Part shown: in pieces, positions 26,906 to 34,963 of the stretch
Layout: each line of letters starts with the position of its first letter
How positions within the stretch are numbered: the first letter of the stretch is position 1
Assembly (NCBI RefSeq): GCF_003353015.1
Contig: NZ_QREM01000008.1
Location: forward strand, 335,052 to 376,404
DNA: 41,353 nucleotides
Direction of reading: 5' to 3'
Source of the DNA: Xanthomonas arboricola
Lineage (GTDB): Bacteria > Pseudomonadota > Gammaproteobacteria > Xanthomonadales > Xanthomonadaceae
Translations under genes and position numbers: made by a program
The notes under the pieces: model-generated
Seen by the model: the letters and a program-made list of their open reading frames with translations, nothing else
What the model was told of the DNA's origin: nothing
Database searches by the model: none

Positions 26906-29449
26906 TTATTCCCCGCGCAGCACCTGCGCCAGGAACGGCGCGGTGCGGCTGCCACGCTGCCGCGCGACCGCCTCCGGCGCACCGGCCACCACGACGGCGC
27001 CACCCGCACCGCCCGCGCCGGGCCCCATGTCCAGCACCCAATCGCTGCTGGCGGCCACGCGCATGTCGTGTTCGACCACGATCACCGTATTGCCGGCCTC
27101 CACCAGGCCTTGCAGCTGCCGCATCAAGGTATCCACGTCGGCCGGATGCAGGCCGGTGGTTGGCTCGTCCAGCACGTACACGGTGTCGCGTCGCTGCGCG
27201 CGTTGCAGTTCGGTGGCCAGCTTGATGCGCTGCGCCTCGCCACCGGACAGTTCGGTGGCCGGCTGGCCGAGCCGCAGATAGCCCAGCCCCACTTCGCGCA
27301 ACACCTGCAGCGGGCGCAACACGCTGGCATCGTCGGCAAAGAACGTGGCGGCCTGGTCCACCGTCATCTCCAGCACCTGCGCAATGGTGTGGCCACGCAG
27401 CGCGATCTCCAGGGTCTTGGCGTTGTAGCGCGCGCCGTGGCAGGCGGGGCATGGCGCGTAGACGCTGGGCATAAACAGCAGTTCCACGTGCACCGAGCCC
27501 TCGCCCTCGCAGGTGGCGCAGCGGCCCTTGGCGACATTGAACGAAAACTGCCCCGGGTCGTAACGGCGGCGGCGCGCGGCCGGTGTGGCCGCGAACAACT
27601 TGCGCACCGGATCGAACAGGCCGGTATAGGTGGCCAGATTGGAGCGTGGCGTGCGGCCGATCGGCTTTTGATCCACACGCACCAGGCGCCGCACCTGGTC
27701 GAGCCCGCCGACGATCGCGCCGCCCAGCGGCACCTGCGTGCCGCGCTCCAGTGGATCCAGCGTTTCGTCGTCCTCTGCCTGCGCCTGGCCAAGATGGGCG
27801 CCCAGCAATTCCACCAACGCCTGGCTCACCAGCGACGACTTGCCCGAGCCGGATACACCGGTCACGGTGGTGAACACCCCCAGCGGCAGGTCCACATCCA
27901 GCTCGCGCACATTGTTGCGGGTGATGCCGCGCAGCTGCAGCCAGCCGGTGGCCGCACGCGCATGGCTGTGCACCTGCGGCGGGGTGCCGAACAGGTAGCG
28001 GCGCGTGGACGAGGCTTCCACCTGCTCCAGTCCCGCCGGCGGGCCGCTGTACAGCACCTGCCCGCCGTGCACGCCGGCCGCCGGGCCGACATCGACGATC
28101 CAGTCGGCGTGGCGGATCACATCCACCTCGTGTTCGACCACGAACACCGAATTGCCGGCCGCCTTGAGCTGATCCAGCGCGCCCAGCAAGGCCTGCGCAT
28201 CGGCCGGGTGCAGGCCGGCCGATGGCTCGTCCATCACATACACCACGCCGAACAGCTGCGAGCGGATCTGCGTGGCCAGCCGCAGCCGTTGCAGCTCGCC
28301 CGGCGACAGCGTCGGCGTGCTGCGCTCCAGGCTGAGATAGCCCAGGCCCAGCGCCTGCACCACGGCAATCCGCGCGCGCAGGTCGGCGGCGATGCGTTGC
28401 GCGGCGATCGCCTGTTCCGGATGCATGTCGGCCTGCGTGCGCTTGTGGTTGCGCTTGCGCTGGCCATCGGCAGCTTCGGCAGCCGGGCGCAGCAGGTCGG
28501 CCACCTCGTCCAGCGGCCGCCGCGACAGCTCGCCGATGTCCAGGCCGGCGAAGGTCACCGACAGCGCTTCGCGGCGCAGCCGCTTGCCGTCGCACTGCGG
28601 GCACTGCGTGCTGACCAGGTACTGGGCCGCGCGCTTTTTCATCTGCGCGCTCTGCGTGGTGGCAAAGGTGTGCAGCACATAGCGCCGCGCACTGGTGAAG
28701 GTGCCCATGTAGCTGGGCTCCTCCTTGCGGCGCAGCGCGCGCTTGACCTCGTCCAGGCTGTAGCCGGCATACACCGGCACCACCGGTTGCTCGTCGGTGT
28801 AGAGGATCCAGTCGCGGGTCTTCTTCGGCAGCGTGTGCCACGGCAGATCCACGTCGTGGCCGAGCGTGGTGAGGATGTCGCGCAGGTTCTGGCCATGCCA
28901 GGCACCGGGCCAGGCGGCCACGGCGCGATCGCGGATGCTCAGCGTGGGATCCAGCACCATGGTCGCTTCGGTCGCATCGTAGATGCGCCCCAGGCCGTGG
29001 CAGGTCGGGCAGGCACCGGCGGGGGTATTGGGCGAAAAGCCGTCGGCATAGATGATGGCCTGCCCCGGCGGATAGCTGCCCGCACGCGAATACAGCATGC
29101 GCAGGGAATTGGAGATGGTGGTGACGCTGCCCACCGACGAACGCGCACTCGGCGCGCCGCGCGCCTGCTGCAAGGCCACCGCCGGCGGCAGGCCCTCGAT
29201 GGAATCCACTTCCGGCACGCCCACCTGGTCGATCAGGCGCCGCGCATACGGCGAGATCGAATCCAGGTAACGCCGCTGCGCTTCGGCGAACACGGTACCG
29301 AACGCCAGCGACGACTTGCCCGAGCCGGACACCCCGGTGAACACCACCAGCGCATCGCGCGGGATGTCCACGTCCACGTTCTTGAGGTTGTGCTCGCGCG
29401 CCCCGCGCACGCGCACCAGGCCGGAGAAAGACGAGATTGCGTTGGACAT
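26906..29449 (-). CDS. UvrA-like ABC-type excinuclease paralogue
   Basis: The 847-residue protein has two ABC ATPase modules, each with Walker [10 protein letters not shown] (the first at 39-47), an ABC signature (LSPGELQRL, then [11 protein letters not shown]) and a Walker B ([14 protein letters not shown] and [14 protein letters not shown]). Zinc-binding CxxC pairs are present (CPTCHG, CPQCDG, CATCEG, CPACHG). It is about 100 residues shorter than housekeeping UvrA and lacks most of the UvrB-binding region, as in the UvrA2 class found beside a normal UvrA and often tied to drug or damage tolerance. ATG 29449 is preferred; a TTG eight codons earlier also fits the frame. It stands alone, with repeat clusters on both sides. 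Confidence 0.9.
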   Translation of the reverse strand: MSNAISSFSGLVRVRGAREHNLKNVDVDIPRDALVVFTGVSGSGKSSLAFGTVFAEAQRRYLDSISPYARRLIDQVGVPEVDSIEGLPPAVALQQARGAPSARSSVGSVTTISNSLRMLYSRAGSYPPGQAIIYADGFSPNTPAGACPTCHGLGRIYDATEATMVLDPTLSIRDRAVAAWPGAWHGQNLRDILTTLGHDVDLPWHTLPKKTRDWILYTDEQPVVPVYAGYSLDEVKRALRRKEEPSYMGTFTSARRYVLHTFATTQSAQMKKRAAQYLVSTQCPQCDGKRLRREALSVTFAGLDIGELSRRPLDEVADLLRPAAEAADGQRKRNHKRTQADMHPEQAIAAQRIAADLRARIAVVQALGLGYLSLERSTPTLSPGELQRLRLATQIRSQLFGVVYVMDEPSAGLHPADAQALLGALDQLKAAGNSVFVVEHEVDVIRHADWIVDVGPAAGVHGGQVLYSGPPAGLEQVEASSTRRYLFGTPPQVHSHARAATGWLQLRGITRNNVRELDVDLPLGVFTTVTGVSGSGKSSLVSQALVELLGAHLGQAQAEDDETLDPLERGTQVPLGGAIVGGLDQVRRLVRVDQKPIGRTPRSNLATYTGLFDPVRKLFAATPAARRRRYDPGQFSFNVAKGRCATCEGEGSVHVELLFMPSVYAPCPACHGARYNAKTLEIALRGHTIAQVLEMTVDQAATFFADDASVLRPLQVLREVGLGYLRLGQPATELSGGEAQRIKLATELQRAQRRDTVYVLDEPTTGLHPADVDTLMRQLQGLVEAGNTVIVVEHDMRVAASSDWVLDMGPGAGGAGGAVVVAGAPEAVARQRGSRTAPFLAQVLRGE

Positions 29450-29601
29450 GACCACCAGACCGACATTCGACAACGCCCTAGCCTAGCGCGGGACGCATGC
29501 AGCCGATGTCAGGGGCAACGGCCAATGCTGCGGCGCCTGGCGCTGATCGCCTGGACATGCGTCAATCGAGGGCCCTGCAGCAAACGCGCAGCGTCGAGGG
29601 C

Positions 29602-29704
29602 GCGGCGCCCTTACCGCTTGCGGGACACGCCGTGAATCCGTCCCTGGAGGCTCGGTGGCGGCATCCATGCCGCCACACGGTCCCGCAACCGGCAAGGGCA
29701 CCGC
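29602..29704 (+). repeat. 103-bp MITE-like repeat with 25-bp terminal inverted repeats, copy 4
   Basis: Ends 29602-29626 and 29680-29704 are imperfect 25-bp inverted repeats. The inner palindrome is GGCGGCATCCATGCCGCC. It is the near-identical reverse complement of 291-393 (about six differences by eye over 103 bp). Weaker similarity runs past both ends, including GTCGAGGG on the left and AGTTGGTCGG on the right. Confidence 0.75.
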
Positions 29705-29814
29705 ACCAGACAGTTGGTCGGCGCTCGTTCGGAAAGCTGTTTTTCGTGCGGCGTGCATCAGACGTGCAACCGATGCTTCATGATCGAACGAGACGCATCC
29801 AGCACTGCTCTTCC

Positions 29815-29894
29815 ATGCACACCGACCATCTCGACGGGTCCTTGCCCGCTCACCGTCGCGGGACCTTATGCGGCATGGATGCCGCGTAAGAGCC
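29815..29894 (-). repeat. Intergenic palindromic repeat, copy 5
   Basis: The reverse complement reads AGGCTCTTACGCGGCATCC, then GGTCCCGCGACGGTGAGCGG, and closely follows the copy at 31-110. Copies at about 29900-29945 and 30003-30075, more diverged and in plus orientation (GTCCCGCGATGGTGGGCGG; TAGCTGGCGGGCAAGGGC), follow directly, so three partial units lie in tandem here. Confidence 0.75.
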
Positions 29895-30104
29895 TACAAG
29901 GACGTACTTGCGGCGTGTCCCGCGATGGTGGGCGGGCAAGGGCCCTGCAACCAGGCCGCAGCCCTATCACCCAACAACCACGCATTCATTCAAGCTACCT
30001 ACGCGGCATGGATCCCGCGTAAGCGCCTACAGAGACGTGTTCCGCGATAGCTGGCGGGCAAGGGCTCTGCTGCCAGGTCGCAGATCAGCTGCGCTACAAC
30101 GCGA

Positions 30105-30743
30105 TCAGCCCAGCGCGTGCGCCGGCACCGGCTGCTCGCCGGTCTCGGCCAGGGCCTGCATGCGTGTCACCACGCCGGTGAACAACCGCGCGGTGGCGGC
30201 GTCGCGCGTGCGGAAGATCGCTTCCAGCTCGCCGTAATACCACAGCGTGCCGGCGCGCCCGGCGGTGAACACGTCGAAGATGTCCTGGCCCACGGCCGGG
30301 TTTTCCAGGTCCTGCACGATGGTGCGCGCGTTATAGAGCTTGTCGCAGCCGGACACCAGCAAGGCGCGCTCGGGCGTGTTGCGCAGATGGTCCAGATAGG
30401 CCAGCTTGCGTTCGCGCCAGTCGCGTTTGCGTGCGCTGTCGGTGTTGTCCACCTCGGCCTTGTCTTCGGCGGTGGCATCGGTGCATGCCATCACGATGTC
30501 GGCCACCGCATCGCCGAACTGCGCGCGGATCGAGGCCTCATGGCCGCCGCCGCAATCTTCCACCACATCGTGCAGCAGCCCGGCAATGGCCTGTTCCTCG
30601 TCGCCGCCGCATTCCAGCACCAGCGTGGATACGCCCAGCAGGTGGCTCAGATACGGAATCTGCGTGCCCTTGCGGACCTGCCCGGCATGGGCGATGCGCG
30701 CGTAATCCACGGCCAGGGCGTAACGTTCGGTGAGAGCGGTCAT
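30105..30743 (-). CDS. HD-domain phosphohydrolase (SpoT/MESH1-like)
   Basis: The 212-residue protein is built on an HD fold. Visible signatures are HAGQVRKG (19-26), PYLSHLLGV (30-38) and HDVVED (58-63), giving His19, His34, His58-Asp59 and Glu62-Asp63 as metal or substrate residues. The arrangement resembles the hydrolase half of RelA/SpoT and the stand-alone MESH1/SAH group, which hydrolyse (p)ppGpp or other nucleotides. There is no synthetase domain, so it is a small hydrolase. Substrate not known. ATG 30743 is used (MTALTERYAL); a start eight codons upstream is possible. It is divergent from the EAL gene. Confidence 0.88.
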   Translation of the reverse strand: MTALTERYALAVDYARIAHAGQVRKGTQIPYLSHLLGVSTLVLECGGDEEQAIAGLLHDVVEDCGGGHEASIRAQFGDAVADIVMACTDATAEDKAEVDNTDSARKRDWRERKLAYLDHLRNTPERALLVSGCDKLYNARTIVQDLENPAVGQDIFDVFTAGRAGTLWYYGELEAIFRTRDAATARLFTGVVTRMQALAETGEQPVPAHALG

Positions 30744-30891
30744 GGGGCGTCCGATGCGAGCGAGCACGCATTATCGCCGAGCGCGGTGGCGCACCGGGTG
30801 AGGATGGCGCGAGGATGCATGTGCCGACTCAATAACGCGGCGTTGCGGCCGATACCGCTAGGCTCACCCAACGCCGCACGACTGCCCAGCC

Positions 30892-31638
30892 ATGCCCACG
30901 CTCCCCGTTTGCAACGCCTGCCGCGACGGCCAGGACTTTCCCACCGCCATCACCATGGCGTTCCAGCCGATCGTGGATGTGTCCACCCGCAGCATCTACG
31001 CCGGCGAGGCGCTGGTGCGCGGGGTCAACGGCGAATCGGCCGGCAGCATCCTGGCCGCGGTGGATGAGCGCAACCGCTATGCCTTCGACCAGGCCTGCCG
31101 CATCAAGGCGATCGAATGCGCCGCGCAGATCGCGCTGCCGGCCTTGCTGTCGATCAACTTCATGCCCAATGCGGTCTACAACCCCGAACACTGCCTGCGC
31201 GCCACGCTCTCGGCCACCGCGCAGTACGGCTGGCCGCTGGACGCCATCATCTTCGAAGTCAGCGAACAGGAACACCTGGCCGAGCCGGCGCATCTGCTCG
31301 ACATCATGCGCACCTACCAGGCACGCGGCCTGAAGACCGCCATCGACGATTTCGGCGCCGGCTATTCCGGCCTCGGCCTGCTGGCCGACTTCCAGCCGGA
31401 CCTGCTCAAGCTGGACATCGCCCTGGTGCGCGGCATCGACGCCGACCGCAGCCGCCAGGCCATCGTCCGCCACACCACCCGCATGTGCGAAGAACTCGGG
31501 ATCGCCGTCATCGCCGAAGGCATCGAACACCCGGACGAATGCCGCGCCCTGCGCGACATGGGCATCCACCTGCAGCAGGGCTACCTGTTCGCCCGCCCGC
31601 AGATCGGCGAACTGCCACAGGTGCACTGGCCGGAGTAG
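30892..31638 (+). CDS. EAL-domain cyclic-di-GMP phosphodiesterase
   Basis: The 248-residue protein is an almost bare EAL domain. Glu39 of the EALVRG motif, Asn89 (SINFMPN), Glu122 (FEVSE), Asp152-Asp153 (AIDDFGAGYSG), Lys173 (LLKLD), Glu209 (IAEGIE) and Gln229 (LQQGYLF) are all in place, so it should be an active phosphodiesterase that lowers c-di-GMP in the cytoplasm. A short cysteine pair (CNAC, 7-10) precedes the domain and could respond to redox state or metal, which is inference. No sensor domain is attached. It is monocistronic and divergent from the HD protein. Confidence 0.95.
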   Translation: MPTLPVCNACRDGQDFPTAITMAFQPIVDVSTRSIYAGEALVRGVNGESAGSILAAVDERNRYAFDQACRIKAIECAAQIALPALLSINFMPNAVYNPEHCLRATLSATAQYGWPLDAIIFEVSEQEHLAEPAHLLDIMRTYQARGLKTAIDDFGAGYSGLGLLADFQPDLLKLDIALVRGIDADRSRQAIVRHTTRMCEELGIAVIAEGIEHPDECRALRDMGIHLQQGYLFARPQIGELPQVHWPE

Positions 31639-31824
31639 GGATCAGGCGCGCCACCACACCAGCGTGTAGCTCCGCTGCGGCCCCGGCAGCTGGCGGCGCA
31701 CGCAGTGTGACGCTGCGTGGAGCCAACGACCTCAGATCGCGCGTACCGAGTGGTAACAGCCTGATGGCCAAGGAATGGAGGAATCGAGCCGCCAAAAGCA
31801 CTCGCTCTTCCGATTCCCGATGCC

Positions 31825-33519
31825 CTATTCCCCAGCACTGGCAAGTTCCGATGCCGGCACCGGATTGGCCTGGTGTGCCAGGTATTGATGGATCTGCGCG
31901 ACCACCGCCGCGCCCTCGCCCACCGCCGCGGCCACCCGCTTGACCGAGCCGGCCCGCACATCGCCGATGGCGAACACGCCGGGGCGATTGGTTTCCAGCG
32001 GCAGGCAGGCCGGCACGCCATCGCCGCGCGCGTTGCCGGTGACGACGAAACCGCGCTTGTCCATCTCGACGCATTGCTGCAGCCAACCGGTGTTGGGGTC
32101 GGCGCCGACGAACAGGAACAGATGCCGCAACTCCACCCGCGTGGTCTGCCCGTCGGCGCGCGTGCGCAACACCGCCGCCTGCAGACCACGCTCCGGATCG
32201 CCCTCCAGCGCGGACACCTCGGTGCCGGCATGCAGCTGTACGTTCGGCAGCGCGGCGATACGGTCGATCAGGTATTGCGACATCGACGATTCCAGCCCTT
32301 CGCCGCGAATGATCAGGTGCAGCTCCCTGACCCGCGGCGCCAGGAATGCCACGGCCTGGCCGGCGGAATTGCCGCCGCCCACCAGCGCCACCACCCCGCC
32401 CTCGCACAGCCGCGCTTCCACCGGCGAGGCCCAGTACGACACGCCATGGCCTTCGAAGCGCTCCAGCCCGTCCATCTCCGGGCGCCGGTAACGCGCGCCC
32501 GAGGCGATCACCACGGTGCTGGCCAGCAGCTGCTTGCCGTCGGCCAGATCCAGCGTCAGCGCGCCATCGTCGCGCCCGCATTCCAGCGTGCCGGCCTCGA
32601 TCGGAATCGCCAGCTCGGCGCCGAATTTCAACGCCTGGTTGTAGGCGCGCCCGGCCAGCGCCTGGCCGGAGATACCGGTCGGAAAGCCCAGATAGTTTTC
32701 GATCCGTGCCGAGGCGCCGGCCTGGCCGCCGATGGCGCGCTGGTCCAGCACCAGCACCGACAGGCCCTCGGACGCGGCGTACACCGCCGTCGCCAGGCCG
32801 GCCGGGCCGGCGCCGACAATCGCCACGTCGTAGCGCTTGTCCGGGTCGATATCCGGGGTCATGCCCAGGCAGTGCGCGGCCTCGGCGTCGCTGGGCTGGC
32901 GCAGCACCCGCCCGCTCGGGCACACCATCACCGGCAGCTCCTGCTCCTGGATGCCGAAGCGCTGCACCAACCCGCGGCCTTCCTCGTCGGAGGCGTCGAT
33001 CACCGTGTTCGGGTAACCGTTGCGGGTCAGAAAGCCCTGCAACCGGGTCAGATGCGGATCGTCCGGCTCGCCGATCAGCACCGAGCCGGAGGCATCGCCT
33101 TCGATCAGGCCGACCCGGCGCAGGATCAACGCACGCATCACCACCTCGCCCACTTCGGCCGAGCTGATCATCAGCGCGCGCAGATGCGCAGTGTCGAACG
33201 GCAGCGCCAGGCAGCCCTGCGGCCCCGCACGTCCGCCAGCCAGCGACGCGCGCCCGGCAAGTTGGCTGACCTCGCCGGTGAACTGGCCGGGCGTGTGCGA
33301 GGTGACCGGCTTTTCGTTGCCCAGCCCGTCGCGCCGGACCACTTCGACGGCGCCTTCCAGCACCACCCACACCGGTGCGTGCGCATCGCCCACGTCGAAG
33401 ACGAGCTCGCCCGCAGCGAAACGCTGCGCCGGCCCGCTGGCAAACCGCCGCGTGATCGCCAATTGGCCCGGGTCCAGCTCGGGAAACATCTGATGGTGGC
33501 GGGTATCGGCCAGGGACAT
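31825..33519 (-). CDS. Cyclic-nucleotide-binding / thioredoxin-reductase-like flavoprotein without CxxC
   Basis: The 564-residue fusion has three parts. The first is an N-terminal CRP-type cyclic-nucleotide-binding domain (about 20-130: FASGPAQRFAAGELVFDVGD). The second is a short thioredoxin-fold segment (about 145-215: PHLTRLQGFLTRNGYPNTV) without active cysteines. The third is a low-molecular-weight thioredoxin-reductase domain with FAD-binding VAIVGAGPAGLATAVYA, GGQAGASARIENYLGFP, an NADPH-binding VALVGGGNSAGQAV and a final GVFAIGDVRAGSVKRVAAAVGEG. In true reductases a CATC redox pair follows SY; here the place reads SYWASPVEARLCEGG. It therefore cannot reduce thioredoxin by the usual route. 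This mixed architecture is common in genomes, with unknown physiological role. ATG 33519 precedes the conserved start. Confidence 0.88.
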   Translation of the reverse strand: MSLADTRHHQMFPELDPGQLAITRRFASGPAQRFAAGELVFDVGDAHAPVWVVLEGAVEVVRRDGLGNEKPVTSHTPGQFTGEVSQLAGRASLAGGRAGPQGCLALPFDTAHLRALMISSAEVGEVVMRALILRRVGLIEGDASGSVLIGEPDDPHLTRLQGFLTRNGYPNTVIDASDEEGRGLVQRFGIQEQELPVMVCPSGRVLRQPSDAEAAHCLGMTPDIDPDKRYDVAIVGAGPAGLATAVYAASEGLSVLVLDQRAIGGQAGASARIENYLGFPTGISGQALAGRAYNQALKFGAELAIPIEAGTLECGRDDGALTLDLADGKQLLASTVVIASGARYRRPEMDGLERFEGHGVSYWASPVEARLCEGGVVALVGGGNSAGQAVAFLAPRVRELHLIIRGEGLESSMSQYLIDRIAALPNVQLHAGTEVSALEGDPERGLQAAVLRTRADGQTTRVELRHLFLFVGADPNTGWLQQCVEMDKRGFVVTGNARGDGVPACLPLETNRPGVFAIGDVRAGSVKRVAAAVGEGAAVVAQIHQYLAHQANPVPASELASAGE

Positions 33520-34014
33520 GGAAGGGCGACGCTGAGGGGGAGTCCATGCAGCATGGCCAGCCGTGCGGCCGATGGCAATCACCCGGATGCGCCATACCGG
33601 GCGGGACAGCATGTGCGCAGCCAGCGCATGCGCGTGCATCCGATGCAATGCATGCACACACATGACCGCATCACGCGAATGCCTGCGGTGCCGTGCACTC
33701 ACGCGAGCTGGGCAGCACGACCAGCCGCAGCCGTGCACGCAGAGTGTGGCGGACGCAGCGGCACCCGCACCGGCCGCCAAGCGAACAGAGCCCCGGACCC
33801 GGGTCGGCACGCAGTACTTGTGCGCGCTGGTTGCTCTGTTGCTCTGTTGCTCTAGTTGTTCTGGTTGTTCTGTTGCGCTGGTTCCTTTGGTTGCGCTGGT
33901 TTGCCGGCGCAGGTTGAACAAGGCCAGTTCCATCGATGCGGCGACCAGGCCCGCTACGGTTGCTGTGATTGCTGTGATTGCTCTGCACCATGCTGAGGGG
34001 ATGCACCCGTCTTC
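33520..34014. other. Gene-free interval with short tandem repeats
   Basis: Between the flavoprotein start and the AlkB-like stop. It contains the 8-9-bp tandem array at 33829-33900 and a smaller 9-bp run (TTGCTGTGA, TTGCTGTGA, TTGCTCTG) at about 33959-33985. No gene is recognised; long open frames across it are artefacts of G+C-rich codons. Confidence 0.6.
33829..33900. repeat. Degenerate 8-9-bp tandem array (GTTGCTCT-type)
   Basis: About eight units of GGTTGCTCT and variants (GTTGCTCT, AGTTGTTCT, GGTTGCGCT) in a row. Mixed 8- and 9-base spacing shows slippage. It lies 310 bp upstream of the flavoprotein gene and 115 bp beyond the AlkB-like stop. Confidence 0.8.
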
Positions 34015-34653
34015 TCAGCCACGCGATGGTTGCAGCAGCTCCCAGTGCGGCCCGTGCTGGCCGGAGGCCATGCGCTCGGCCGGACGCACGCGAAACACCA
34101 CGCTGATGCGCTCGCCCACCGCACGTGCGGTCTTGGCAATGCCGTGAACGTGGCTCAGTTGCGAGGCATGGCTCATCGCCAGCAGGCTGCCCGGCGCCAG
34201 CTCCACAGCGATCGTCCGCGCACTGCCGTCCCTTGCGCGCAGCTGCATCCGCCGCGCAGCGCCCAGCGACACCAGTGCAATCGGATGCGGCGCCTGCAGC
34301 GTCTGCAACTTGTCGTGATGCATCGCCACGCTGTCGCGGCCATCGCGATACAGGTTCAGGCCCACCGCGTTGTACGGTGCAGGCAACACGGCCTGCACCG
34401 CAGCAAGCAGCGCCTGCAGCGGCAGCCCGGGTGGCAGCGGCGCATCCAGCCGGTACGAGGCCAGCAGGCGCGGCACCTCCACCACACGGTCGTACATCTC
34501 GCGGCGCTGGCTGCGCCAGTCGGTCGCCTGGCGCAATGCGGCAAAGCACTGCTGCGCCACGGCGGGCGCCAGCAGCTGCGGCCAATAGCGCACGCCGCCT
34601 TGTGCATCGTGCAGCAGCTGCAAAGGCGCGATGGGAGCATCGAACAGATCCAT
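34015..34653 (-). CDS. AlkB-like 2-oxoglutarate/Fe(II) dioxygenase
   Basis: The 212-residue enzyme has the AlkB double-stranded beta-helix core. Iron ligands are His112 and Asp114 (HHDK) and His168 (LSHVHG). The 2-oxoglutarate anchors are Asn100/Tyr102 (NLYRDG) and Arg182 and Arg188 in ERISVVFRVR. This is the ALKBH2/3-like branch that oxidatively removes methyl groups from DNA or RNA bases, here probably as alkylation repair in the cytoplasm. The first ATG (34653) gives the usual length. The gene is isolated, with a repeat-rich interval after its stop and a divergent GH92 gene 310 bp upstream. Confidence 0.92.
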   Translation of the reverse strand: MDLFDAPIAPLQLLHDAQGGVRYWPQLLAPAVAQQCFAALRQATDWRSQRREMYDRVVEVPRLLASYRLDAPLPPGLPLQALLAAVQAVLPAPYNAVGLNLYRDGRDSVAMHHDKLQTLQAPHPIALVSLGAARRMQLRARDGSARTIAVELAPGSLLAMSHASQLSHVHGIAKTARAVGERISVVFRVRPAERMASGQHGPHWELLQPSRG

Positions 34654-34963
34654 CGGAACGACATGCGGGCGGTTTGCGTGATTTCAGCAGCCGGGCGTTG
34701 CGCTTTCCTGCGGCCGGAGCAGTGCAGGTGCACGCTGTCTCGCAGCTGCTGCAAGGCCATGCTGCGTGTATCGGGGCCACCGACCTGCGCACCCGCTGCC
34801 TCCTGCGCGCAAGGCGGGCAACCCGTGGCAGCCACGCGCGTCCATCGCCCACCGCGGCCCGCGCTCGGATTAGCGAGCTCAACGATGCAGGCGTGGATGC
34901 CATGCGATCAGGCCCGACAGCTGTGCTACGGTCCGGCGCTGCATCCGCCTGGAATCGCCCTGC
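34654..34963. other. Divergent intergenic region (AlkB-like / GH92)
   Basis: 310 bp that should hold two promoters. I see no operator, hairpin or small gene that I can support. Confidence 0.45.

Larger units (their letters stand above)
29450..30104. other. Gene-free repeat cluster upstream of the UvrA paralogue
   Basis: A 650-bp interval between the UvrA-like start and the HD-protein stop. It is mostly made of the 103-bp element and several partial palindromic units. No gene or RNA is recognisable. Confidence 0.6.
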
